DNA of 64,000 nt from Hansfordia pulvinata (lineage: Eukaryota > Ascomycota > Sordariomycetes > Xylariales): positions 868,001 through 932,000 of the forward strand of contig BJKQ01000003.1 in assembly GCA_006538405.1 (NCBI GenBank). Reading direction: 5' to 3'. Position numbers and translations under genes: made by a program. Under the pieces are notes generated by a model. The model had not been told where the DNA came from, did no database searches, and saw only the letters and a program-made list of their open reading frames with translations. This document shows, piece by piece, positions 35,002 to 46,396 of the stretch; position 1 is the stretch's first letter; every line of letters starts with the position of its first letter.

Positions 35002-36584
35002 ACCATAGAGTCTCCAAACACGCTCCTATCGCTTTCTAACCCGAGCCTTACAGTCTCGTTGGTACTATCGGTGCAGTACGTCCGCTCTCTGCAGTTGGTA
35101 CAGTCCAAGCCCTCTAACAGACAATTGATCGCGCACAAACATGCCCACACGTTCACATATACCTCTCCCCCAAACGACGTATAATAACCTGAATCGACGT
35201 ATAATAACCTTCAACAGCATTCTTTCAGGAGGCCCTTGCTCGCTCCAGTACCTTTCCCATTCTTCGTGCCTCGGCACTGACGGCTTCGGGTGCTCTTGAC
35301 CGACCTCTTTGGCACTGTTTCTATTGATGCGACTTCAGCCTGCACCTGGGCTCAATCTCACACCCACCTCATAACAGCTCCAAGTTGATCTGAGGCCCAC
35401 ATGCCGAACTCACAACCAATACTCAACCTTTCCACCTACCAATACGACTCGGAGTAGTCCTTCTGAGGTATGTGACACTTTCCTGTGATCCTCATCTGCG
35501 TCGATTTCTTCCACCGCCAAGGGTCTGGCCACACACCCTTCGTCTGCACACCCCCATGCTGCTGACTATCCCACCTCCTATCTTCGCCCCGCCCACTTGC
35601 TTCCCTCTTGTACACTGAGCCCAGTCTCTGAACAACCACTTCTCCCCGGCACTTAAGGGACTCTCACTAGGCAAACGTTGTTCCTCTTTACCCACAGCCA
35701 AAGTCTTTTTCTTCCCGTCACCCAGCGCTCTGTTCCACTGCCTATGGCCCTTCCTATTTGTTTGTGGCCTAGATACTGCCCACTTTCATCGTCATCCGAC
35801 CCTCGTCTCACCCTCCATCCACTAAATCCGCGGACCGTCAATCCCCACCAACACTTCCACACTGCCAACCTTTGACAATAACTTGCCTTTTCTTATCCTT
35901 TCGTCAACCCTTCTCCGGCCGCTTCTCACCTCGCGCCGCTCTCTTTCTAGCTCAGTGCAAGCTTCGAGGCTTGACGCTTCTGCCATACATGCTGCACAAG
36001 CTCACCGTGCATCACCCGCTCTATCATCCGTTCATTACAATCATAGCAGCCGACACGCGTCCCAGCGCGAGCACCCTCGAAACAGGAGCATCGCATTCCC
36101 AGCCCATTGCTCTAGGTACGTTTGCAATGCGCACTGCTTTACACATCACAGTATCTCATCTACCATAAAATCCAATGCTCTGATAAAACCATCCCCTCAT
36201 CCTTCCTGCACCGAACCCATCTCTCCATGAGCACGGCCTCCCTTGAAACTCACACCCGATGCATTGCTGACCTTGAGACGCTGAGCCACATACAGTCGAC
36301 ATCCACGGCTGTCGCACGTGTCCAGCCACAGCTCTTTCAAACATTCTATCGATCACGTGCTCACTTAGCCTTGGAGTTCGGCTGGTCTCTACAGTCGTGC
36401 TGTCAATACTCACTTGCACACTTCCTCCTGCACATGCCATCGGCGATTCCCCAGTGATTGGGCGCGTCAGTCTGTGGCCTGAGCATCACTCGCGATCCGC
36501 GCCACCCGATTAAACCACGGCGAGCGTCGGGATAGCCCACACCCAAAAGTATACTACCATCCTCACACGGCACGTTCAATCACG
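35002..36584. other. Intergenic region upstream of the SNF2 gene
   Basis: No gene supported; less GC-rich and pyrimidine-rich on the plus strand between about 35470 and 36450, possibly the promoter and long leader of the SNF2 gene. A 16-bp direct repeat (CGACGTATAATAACCT) occurs at 35175-35190 and 35195-35210. Confidence 0.45.
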
Positions 36585-39500
36585 ATGCCGCCGAAAAAGA
36601 AAAATGCCGGTGAAGGCGGTAAAGGCAGGAAGAAAAGCCGCCCACAAGACGACAATGCGTCCCAGGAGCAGAAGAGCAAGAAGCCCGTGGCCAAACCACT
36701 TGCGAAGAACCCTATTGGGAAGAAGATAAGCGCTCAGCTTCTTGACAGGCCCAAGTTCACCCCGCAGATCGGACCTTGGGACCCGGCTTCAGACATACCA
36801 TCTGGCACGAGTAGGTGATCAAGTCCCCTGGATTCAAATGAGCGATTTACTCATACTAGCTCTAGAGCGCAAGGTATTCTTCTCGGACTACGAACTCTAC
36901 TCCAGTACCAAGAGAAGCCCCCGAAAATGGGCTCGGTGGGCCATCGGTGAAGCCTTAAAGGAATACCCAGCCGGGCGCCAATCGACCGACCAGCAGGATG
37001 GCGAGGCTGACAGCCTGGCTGTTTTGACATCAGCACAAAAGGAGGCGGATGTTCAGATCAAAGTAAGTTAACAACAGCAATTCATCGATCTTCTCGTCGT
37101 CCTCTCACGCTTACACGAACCAGCAGGAAGAGTCGCTTGGCGAAATCACTCATGATGAGATGTCAGGTGATGCTGATGATAATCTCTTCGTCTCCACAGA
37201 TGATGCGGTGGCTGAGGACTGGGGAGAGCCCTCCAATGATAAGCCTCATGAAGAGAAGCTTGTAAATGTCGACAACTCTGCAGAGAGGCTCATCGGCGCT
37301 TCTCAACACAGTATGGGGCCGCCAATTGACCCATGCGTCGAATATCTCCAGATGGAATCCCATGAGGTCTACGGTAGACAGGAGCTCCCCAAGTGGCGAA
37401 CAAAGCTCTCAAGCACATACAAATCGAAGACGAAAACCACTAGCCTCCTCAGTCATCAAGTGACTGCCGTCGTCTGGATACTGTCGAGGTTCTTTGGCAA
37501 AGTCCCCAAATTCTCTTCAGGAAAGGAGACGCCGGAAGAGAAAAAGCTGAGAGAGTCACTGTCGGGTCCCCACAACTTTGGCGGCATCCTGGCTGACTCC
37601 ATGGGTATGGGCAAGACTCTGACTGTGGTTACAGCCCTGGATCTGATCATGTCCAAAGGACTCAACAAGACGCCCGAGGGGCACTTTCCGGTCCTGATTC
37701 TAGCGCCCACGGCAACGGTTGCGCGTCAATGGGCCGTGGCGATATTGGAGAGCACCACAAAGAAATCCGTCGCAAATATCGTCACATGCGGGAATGGCAT
37801 GAATTTTGCTGACATTAATGATAAGCGTCATCACCACTACAGTTCCAAAGAGCTGGGTCAAAAACACGAATTGTGGTACGGATCTTTGCCCCAAGCCTCT
37901 AAATCGATCGTCTTGATGACCCTGGATGCCTGGGCTACTCACTGGAGCGAGCGGAAGAAGGCTGAAAAGGAGAAAGGGGCCGAAGAGGAAGATGGCAACC
38001 CGTCCTGCTCCGAAGACGACAGCGATAGCCTCAGTGATGACCCTGACGGCGAGTCTGGCGGCGGCCTGGAGCTGGGCAAGGAATCGGAAATGCGATTTTC
38101 CATCGTGGTCGTTGATGAAGCTCAAAAGGTCAAAAACCCATCAACTAGAGCCTCTCGATCTGTCCAATCAACCGGGAGAGAGTGGACGCTGCTCATCACG
38201 GCCACCCCTTCTTTCAACTCAATTGGCGACACAATGGGTCTGGCTAAGCTTCTCTGGCCAAGGCCAGAGAGATACCTCATGGGGAAGAAAGACTGGCCCA
38301 CCCAAGAACAGGCTTTCTCCAAGGCTGCACATCTTGAGCAGCTGAAGAAGAAACGCCCTGGAGACGACGCGTGGCTCTTTGCAGGTCGGGTCGAGATCCT
38401 TGAAGCTATCCTAGACAAGCCACGATACTCACGGTCCTTCAACACCCAACTAACCAAGAGATACCTCCCTTATTTCGACTCATTAGCGATTCTAAGGCGG
38501 TCCGCGAGTTCGTCCATATTCTACGACTGGGAACGCATTAAGCCCATGTCCTTAAGCGGCATTTTCCCTCGCGTGGAGAATCGCACCGCTTACATCGAGC
38601 CTGACGATGACCTGGCAGAGCGATACCAAAGAGTCCACTACAACCTTTCGCACGAGTACGCCGAGTGTATTCTTGGATTACAAGAAGAAAAATGGAAGTC
38701 TACGGCGGGCAACAAAGAGGAAGGCTGTAAGCCGAAGGCCGACCCGAAGGCCAAGCCGAAGGTCGAGCTAAAGGTTAAGCCGAGGAAGTCGATCTTCTCA
38801 ATTTACCGTAAGATGCAGATGGTTGCTTCCTCAGTCGAAGTTTACGACTTGGAACGCTTCTTGCAGAAAGGCAATTTTGGCTTGCGCATTGATCACATCA
38901 AGCGGATGCGCAGATCCGGGGTCACTCTGTATAGGCTTATTCCGTTTTGCCTGGCGCCAGGCGATGAGAAGCCAAAGACAGGCCTTGACATGCTGAAGGT
39001 TGCCGTCCGACGATCACCGATATTGCGCCTCATACTCGAGGACATTCTCAAGAATTTGCTTCAGCAGAACAGCGGGAAGACCAAGGATGGCGACGAAGAG
39101 GGCCCTAGAAAGCTTCTCATCATTGAGTGGAATCACTCAGTTGCCTATTTCTATGAACTCGTCTTGCAATTCCTGGGTTTCAACTGCCGCACCCTCCACT
39201 CTGGCCTATCTAACACTGAGAGAGAAAAGCTTGTCACAGAATTCAATTCTGACACGCATGGCACATGCGAAATATTCATTCAGATGTATAGTGTCGGAGC
39301 TGCTGGGACCAATCTACATCATAGTTGCTCGCGAGCTCTAGTCGCGGCTCAAGCGTACGGCTGGCACACTGAGAGACAAGCCACACATCGCATCATTCGG
39401 GTGAGTCCGCACGTTATACATGCTTTTCTTTGAATACTGACTCGGCTGGCATTCAGATCGGACAGGACAAGGTTGTCAACATTACGAGGCTACAGTTAGC

Positions 39501-40818
39501 CAACAGCTTCTACGCCTTTCGCGAATGCCGCCAGCTGGAAAAGTTTCTTCCCGAGCTCGCCTCTCGTGTCGATAGAGATATCAATCGAAATCTGGTCAGT
39601 CTCCTGAACAAGTATCAGTGGGAGATAGTCAAGGCGTGTGAGTCTTCGGAAGGCGAGGAACTCCGAGCTTTGGGAAGTGTCTTGGAGCCGCGCCTCCATG
39701 ATGATGAGGAGGCAAAGGCAAAAAAGGCACGCCACAGAGAAGACGTTGATGCATTCTTGGAACGGAAGACTCGCGACGATTATTACACGGAGTACAGATG
39801 TCGACCCAAGGACGAGAAAGGCTGGGTCAACCATTTCAAGAACATGCTTCGTCGCCAAATGTCGTACGCTCTCGGAAACGAACCCGCTTGGGATATCGAG
39901 AGTTTGAGTCAGCCAGCCGTCTTTGAGCGCGCACTTGAACTCTGTCTCAGAGCCCAACTTAGCGCCGATAGCTTTGCCATGCTCCCTCACCCCCACATTG
40001 ACTTCACGGAGATCCCGGAAGAAGAGTTGGAAAAGCTACGGATGAAGTTTTCTCGCATCATGATCACGGCCGACGACATCGAAGAAGGATCAAAGAGCTC
40101 GAGAAGAAAGAAGAAAGACTCTGAAGACAGCGAAGGTGAGGGTGCAACTGCCGATCACCTGTTTCTTGGCGTAGGCGACGATAGCGAGAGTGAAGAGAAT
40201 GAGGAATACTCTGATGAGTCGGACGACGATGCGGATGGGGACAACTTGGAGAAACGCAATCCCGATGATGATTACGCGCCTTCCCGAGCCTCTAAGCCAT
40301 TGAACAGCGACAGCGACAGTGTCGAGGGGCGCCTTCTTGCAGAGGTTGGTGGATTCGTCGCAAGTCAAAAAGCTGGTGGACACAAGACTACCAAGAACGA
40401 GCCCGCGAGTTCAGGAGAGACCACAGTCATCAAAGAGGAAGAAATGGATGGAACCGAAGTCGATCGAGGCATCGATGTCGGTGCCCAACTCGAGCCTCCT
40501 CAGGCTTCGAAAGAAAGCGGGTTGAAGGTGGAAACCACTGATGATGCCGCTAAACACGATGCCATGGATATCGACAAGCAAGAGAGAGACCACGACGAAG
40601 AAAGACTGGCGATGGTGATCCTTCAGGAAGCCATAGATTTGGTGGTCAAACAGCTGCTTGCACTAGAGCCAGCGGAGGCCTCATCTAGCCAGAAGCGCTC
40701 ACATGCGGCTATCGAGAGTGGCGACTCACCCTCATCTGTTTCCCATGGCGAACAGGAGCATCCAGGCAAGAAACCTCGCACCAGCTTCTCAGCTCAACCC
40801 TCAATCAACGTGGAATGA
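36585..40818 (+). CDS. SNF2-family DNA-dependent ATPase/helicase-like protein
   Basis: Four exons, 36585-36810, 36860-37062, 37124-39400 and 39457-40818, give 1355 residues. Motifs in order: Walker A ILADSMGMGKTLTV (about 303-308), VVVDEAQKVKNPST (about 474; DEAQ in place of the common DEAH), LLITATPSFNSIGD, then after an unusually long spacer the C-lobe KLLIIEWNHSVAYFYELVLQ, TLHSGLSNTEREKLV, YSVGAAGTNLHHSC and QATHRIIRIGQDKVVNITRL. Both motif VI arginines are kept, so ATPase activity is expected. Acidic inserts (EEEDGNPSCSEDD) and a Lys/Pro repeat (KPKADPKAKPK) interrupt the lobes, and the C-terminal 450 residues are acidic and disordered. The start has PPKKKN and GRKKSR, likely nuclear. SNF2 proteins move nucleosomes or displace DNA-bound proteins; no RING, chromo or bromo domain is seen, so the subfamily is not assigned. 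Exon 3 has a tandem CAGCAG acceptor. Confidence 0.85.
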
Positions 40819-42776
40819 GAGGAGGTGATCCCGAACCCAGAATAGACAGACAGAGAGGGACCAGGCACAGTTGTGTACTTTCACTGAATACCTCAGCTTC
40901 TCTCACGACTTGCTAGATCACTCGGATTAGGGGAAACTCGGCAGGGTCAGGAAATCTGCTGCATGAACGGGAGAGGGGATACGAATTCGGAGAGACTTTG
41001 CTAGGCAAGGCCCAGGGCGATGCTTACAATCTACAGTTGCTTTCCAGTCGCTAGTATATCTTATTCAATAGACTGCGATATGTTTTCCCACCATAGGCTG
41101 CTCTACGTGAATGTGACTGTTGGGGCAGAGAGTTGCAGAGTCCAGAGAACAGCAGCACTCGCAGACATGTCACGACTCGCAAACCCAGGTTGGTGAGTCC
41201 GTTCACCTAGGAGCCATGTCTGGCAGGGCCGCTACGGGCAGTGGGACCCAGTGACACACCACGTGGTGCGCGTCAGAGAGGTCGTGAGATCCAGCATGGT
41301 CCTTGTAGTTCCAGGCCAGCAGCAGTGGGCATGATGGTCGGAAGACAAGGAGCCGAAAGATGGCCACCACAGGTTCAACGACGATTCTAGTCCGGGTCCC
41401 GGAGGAGCCCATATCGGTTGGCGCGCAAGCGGAGCGACGGGTCATCTGGATGGAGGCCAAGGTCAGGGGCCAGTCCGATCGATGTGCCAAGTGGACCATC
41501 GCGCGATGGCGCGGGACTTTTTTCGTCGAGAGCCCAACGGCGCATCGGGTTTTGCTTTTGGGCGCTGCTGCAGGTCTCGGAGAGGCGTCTGCGAGAAGGA
41601 GTTGGCTTCATTTGAGGGGGCGCCAATCAGAGAGCCGGGTCAAGCAGATGCTGAAGATGTTGGATGAAGATGGAGGCGCCATGCGAGCGCGCCATGCGAT
41701 ACCGAACCGGTGGGGGGGAGAGGGGCGCCGTGGCTTTGGTAGAGGCAAAAGCAAAGAATGCAGGCCAGCAGGCGACGCAGATAAAGGCATTGTGACCTGG
41801 AGAGGGCGGACAGCTACCACCAACTGAATTGGCTTGAGATACGAGTAGATCCACGATGAGCCAACAAGCATGGATGATGCTCGTGCGAGTGGCCAAGGTG
41901 AGTGTCGTCAGCCAGCCGGTGGGGGCTATCGTTGCCGACTTCAATAGGGCGACTTGCTAGCGCGACAGGCCTGTGGGATGGCCCTGTATTTGTTTTTCTC
42001 CAGGCGAGGCTACAGGGGACCTTGCGCTAGACGGTCATTGCTCTAGTACACACCGGGTCCTTTGGAACCTTGAACAAGCAGCGGGCTAGGTATCTCGCCA
42101 AAACCGTAATTTACGGTGGCTACGTGCTGCAGGGCGGAAATATTCCTCTTGAATATACCGCAAGTTCACTCTGAAATCAAGGTACGACGGAAGTACGCGC
42201 GCCTACTATGTACTAAGGCGTATGAGTCTGGGAAAGAGCAGCCTCGCGAGATCCACAAGGCAGGAGCACCGCAGACCACGCGTACGATAGGCAGGCACTG
42301 GCAGGGAGGGAAGGCAGCAGCGCAGCGCAGCGCAGCGCAGCCTCGCCGCGCCCATCCCCCGCGACTCGCCCAGCCCCACCCCGCTGTTTCCGCGCCGTCC
42401 GCCCGGCCGCCCCGGTCGCAGTCACATGCACCGCCGCCTCTGCGGCGCCGCCAGCTGCCAACGCCCTCGCGCCATCCAACCCACGATGCTTCACCACGTT
42501 GGCCGCACTCCATCACGTTGACCCTCGGGTCGGCCGACCACCCGTCACATCGCCGCGCTCATTCGGCTGTCTCGTTCCGCTGCTGCAAACACGGCCAACA
42601 CCGGCTATCGCGCGTACGAGTACTGACCAGGCCAACACGACTGCCAAGCGGTCGACCGCAGACCCAGACCCGGTCCTTTCTCCCCCCCAAAGCTGGCCGC
42701 CTCATCCCAACCACAACTACGTTCCGAGACAGACAGCGAGGCCGCTCCTCGCCAACCTGCCAGGCACTCTTCCGGC
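40819..42776. other. Intergenic region upstream of ATG5
   Basis: No supported gene. ORFs at 41360-41827 plus and 41627-41944 minus overlap and lack domains. The ATG5 leader holds a GCGCA repeat (about 42321-42341) and a GTACGAGTAC palindrome at 42614-42623. Confidence 0.5.
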
Positions 42777-43835
42777 ATGTCCTCCAAGGCCTCCATACCA
42801 CAGGCTCTGTGGGATCTGCAGATTCCTCTGCTCATCACCCACGCCAGCGCTCCCAACACCCCCTTTGTCACGCTGGTCCCGCGCTTCAGTTACCTGGCCT
42901 TGCTACTCCCCCGCCTGGCTGCCTACTTCTCTCTGCCCTGCTCCAGCTTCCACCACGAGGATGTCCTGCTGCGCAATCTTTCCGTGGGGCTGTTGATCGA
43001 TCTCTACCAGCCGACCCTGCCCTGGCGTCTGACCGTCGGGGACGGCACCAGCTGGGATATTGGCGACACCTTCCTCAACAGCGCCAAGGAGGTACGTTCT
43101 TCCTAGCGCCCCTCGCCCCTCGCTCTCGTCTACGCATGCGGCCGTGCTGCCGTGTCGTTCCGCACAGCTGGCCTTGTCTGCGTTGGCCTCGTGTGTGCGA
43201 CCCCAGGCTGACTCCGAAATCTAGGCCGACTTTGTAAGAAACGGCAACGCCCAACAAATCATGTCGCTGTCCAAGGAGCACACCACCGCTCTGTGGAACG
43301 CCGTCCAGGATAGTAAGTTGGCCATATCAAGGCGCCACCGCGGCCCGGATCTCGCTCGTCGTCTCCTGGTTCCTTTTTCGTACCTGACCCGATCCCACCT
43401 CAGACGATTATGCCGCTTTCAGCAAGGTCAATTCGCGACTTTTGAATACGTCGAGAGACCTCAAGAACGTCCCTATCCGCGTCTACGTGCCCCAGTCGCC
43501 TGCTGATGCCCCCGGGGCCTCCGGCCAGGCCGGCTCATACAAGGTTGTACAGTCGCTGGTGCAGCCACGCGCGAGCGAGCGTAAGTAGCGCCACCCCGTC
43601 GCACGATCCAAGGCATTCGCTGACGCCCCTGCGGCCAGGCTCACCGCAGACATTGGGTGCAGCTCTTCGCGCTCTCCTGCCCCGCCTGTTCCCTAGTTCT
43701 CGGGATCCCGTCCTGGCCAATGTGCTGCTTCATGGCGCCCGCGTCCCATTCAACGCGCCGTTAGAGGAGCTCATGCGCGAGGCGGCTTACCCAGATGGCT
43801 GGCTCTGTCTCGTCGTAGTCTTATTGGACATGTAA
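42777..43835 (+). CDS. ATG5: Autophagy protein Atg5
   Basis: Four exons, 42777-43091, 43225-43312, 43404-43580 and 43639-43835, total 777 nt and 258 residues. Recognised by [86 protein letters not shown] and [17 protein letters not shown], the first two ubiquitin-like-fold and helical parts typical of Atg5. Lys104 in NSAKEAD aligns with the lysine that receives Atg12. The Atg12-Atg5 conjugate with Atg16 promotes Atg8 lipidation on the phagophore. All three introns have good GT-AG signals and keep phase; intron 3 ends GGCCAG at 43638, giving [13 protein letters not shown]. The length agrees with filamentous-fungal Atg5. No frame break is needed. Confidence 0.95.
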
Positions 43836-46396
43836 CGACACCTGTGCTGCATTCGTGGCCGAGAGAAGACGACTACCCAGGCCGGCCCGGTGAATCATCG
43901 CGCACTGGTTACAGAATACCTACCTACATACGAGTACACAATTGCGCGGCCTCCTGAGAGGTCCTGCACGTACGAGTAACATTCCGGTGCAGCCGGCCGG
44001 CCTAGATCAGTTCTGCGGCAGATACTGCGACTCTACCAATTCTCAGCGAGCATCTACTCGTACGCGTACCGGCTTAACGGTGGGCCCTTTTCAAGCGTAC
44101 GAGTATACCCACTGGTCATAGCCTTCATTCAACTCGAACGAGTCTGAAGAAGCTTCTGAGCCATATGCGGCGGATTCCGCGGCACCATCATCTACGAACG
44201 TGCTGCGTCCGCGCCAAGCACGCAGGCGATCTCTACCGCCGCTTACGAGTCGCGAGGCTAAATCGACTAGCTTGTTCTTTGACCATTGGCTCCCGGTGTC
44301 ATCCACAAGAGAATACGGGCCGGGCCTCAACACTAACAGCTCCAGCTACGCGATTCATGGTCGGGAGGTGGGGTAATTGTGTAGGCGGCAATTTCGCGAC
44401 AGCTGATCCAGATGGGCAGCACTCTCGCCTACGGATGGCGGTCAGCCCGACAACTCGTACGAGTACTGACTTGATGGAGTGCTGAAGAGGTGGGAGAGGA
44501 TGGGCGGATGGATGGTTACATTCGATGAACCCAGAAACTCTTGAACATCTGCGGCGGCTGGACTGCCGGAGAGCCTCAGACTTGCTATGCAGGGGCAAGC
44601 AGCTCCTGCCCCTGGCTACCAGACTCTCGGGGAGATGGGACCAGGTCCGTGGCACCTTGTGCGGGGTGACGGAGCTGGCAGTAATGTTCTTTTTCTTCAA
44701 AATCTGGGAGGAAAATCTTTGGTCGATCAGTGCCTGACGAATCCACCCCAGAACTGCCCTGGACCTGGTACGTCTGGCATGCGGCCACGATCCGAGTGAT
44801 CATCCGCAGGGTGTCGGACCTCGAAAACCAAGCTAGATGGGCAGCTGTAGTGGAGACGGACGCATTTCTGGAGGGGACCATTTGTCGAGCAAATGCCTCT
44901 CTTAACTCCGAAATGGGGCCACTCTGCGAGTAATTTGTCCCGGGCGCAGATCTCTCTATGCAGGGCTGAAGGGGCGGGGGTGGGCAGCACGATGACCCGA
45001 CAGGCAGATCGGACGAAGAGAAGATACCCACGGCATCACGAGTCGCAGCAAGTCCTTTTCTCAGCGCGACCTGTGTGAGGGCGCAAACCTCACCGCACCC
45101 GGAAGGATCGGGAGGAGGGATAAGGAAGCTCCAGTCATAATGGTGCGGTCTTGCTGTGTCTCTTTCTGGATCTACAAGGGACTGGCTGAAGCGGCGAAGT
45201 GCGAAGGAGGACATAATTGCTTTTTTTCTTCTTTCCCTGCTTGAGTTTCCACCCCTGTAACCGCTAATCCCCATGCAATCATCTCGGCGGACGACTCCGC
45301 AGAGGTCGAAATCGCACGCACACACGCCTTCAGTCACATGGCCAGCAGCCACGTCAGCCGCCCCGACGAGGATGTCGAGGTGAGGGATGCCTTGTCTCCG
45401 GGGCCTGCATGGTCGCCTGGCTCCGGACAGTCTTCGCGGACGAGTGGGACGATTGGCGCCAGTGGCGCAGGACATGACTACAGGGAAAGTACGAGTAATT
45501 GAGGTCGTCAAGACTGGCCCACAGTGGTACGCACAATAGATCGGGCGAGAGGGGCGACGGGCTTTCAGCTTGAATAGCCGACGGTATTTGGTTCTATTCT
45601 GTCTACCTCGATGCAATTTATGTGCATTGTATCCAAGTGGGGGGAGAGTACAGATCTGATGATGGTGGAAATAGTATGCAGCCTGGTTTCGAGTATTGAG
45701 GGGTTTCCGAGAAACAGGGGTAAGAAAACCCGACGCGCGAAAATGGTATCTCCTCCGCTTCCTTGCTCATAAAGGCCAACTGATGATGATTTTGATGGAT
45801 GGCTGGCTGGCTGAGCACCGGCGGTACCGGCAGTCCTGATGAATCGTGAAGTGAAAACGCAAAGATGAAATGTAGCTGCCTTGCCGAACAGCGGCAACGA
45901 GGTCCCCCGTGCTGAAACAGAGCGAACGCCAGGTCACCCTCGTCGAGCCGGAGAACAAGTAAAAGGTCGTAGGGGGAAAAAGTAGTAAAGAAAATGGACC
46001 CAAGAGCGAGGGTTAGATTGCCTCGGCGCAAAATGCCTCCCCCATGCGTCCATGCTGCCCGCTTGCTGTCCCAGATAAACGTCGGTTGCAATGTTGGTAT
46101 ATAGTATCAAGTAATAACGCTAGAGGCAAAGATTCCGAGCAGAATGCCGACCCAAGAAGGCTTGCGCCTCTGTCATCCTTGACAGTTGTAATCCCAGTGA
46201 AAATGTTTGAAAGTGATAGATGAGCCGAGAAGTTGTCCAGCAAATAGTCGAACATTCGGATACGTTGTGGAAGGTCTTGTGCAATTTTGGATAGGCATAA
46301 ATCAAAAGGCGTTCATTTGTCTTTCCCATTTCGCAGACCGGTTTGTGTGGCAGAGCATGGTTGGCACGTCGCGGAACGGACTGTTGTCTGCCGTCG
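43836..46396. other. Intergenic region between ATG5 and the Zn2Cys6 gene
   Basis: Convergent region, 2.6 kb. It contains several TACTCGTAC-type palindromes (44060, 44096, 44453-44466, 45490). A 208-codon stretch on the minus strand (45214-44585 within a longer ORF) has no recognisable domain. Apart from the weak candidate at 44091-44333, no gene is supported. Confidence 0.45.
44091..44333 (-). CDS. Possible terminal exon of an unknown protein (weak)
   Basis: The minus-strand ORF reads KNKLVDLASRLVSGGRDRLR, then an acidic serine-rich tail ending EGYDQWVYSYA. The ordered charge pattern looks more like protein than the neighbouring shadows, and it could be the last exon of a minus-strand gene converging on ATG5. 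No upstream exon could be joined with confidence, and the last codons coincide with a TACTCGTACG repeat, which argues for chance. Low support. Confidence 0.2.
   Translation of the reverse strand: MLRPGPYSLVDDTGSQWSKNKLVDLASRLVSGGRDRLRAWRGRSTFVDDGAAESAAYGSEASSDSFELNEGYDQWVYSYA

Noticed and set aside
44585..45616. 343-codon minus-strand ORF between ATG5 and the Zn2Cys6 gene
   Set aside because: No recognisable domain, composition like translated noncoding DNA, and no supporting exon structure.
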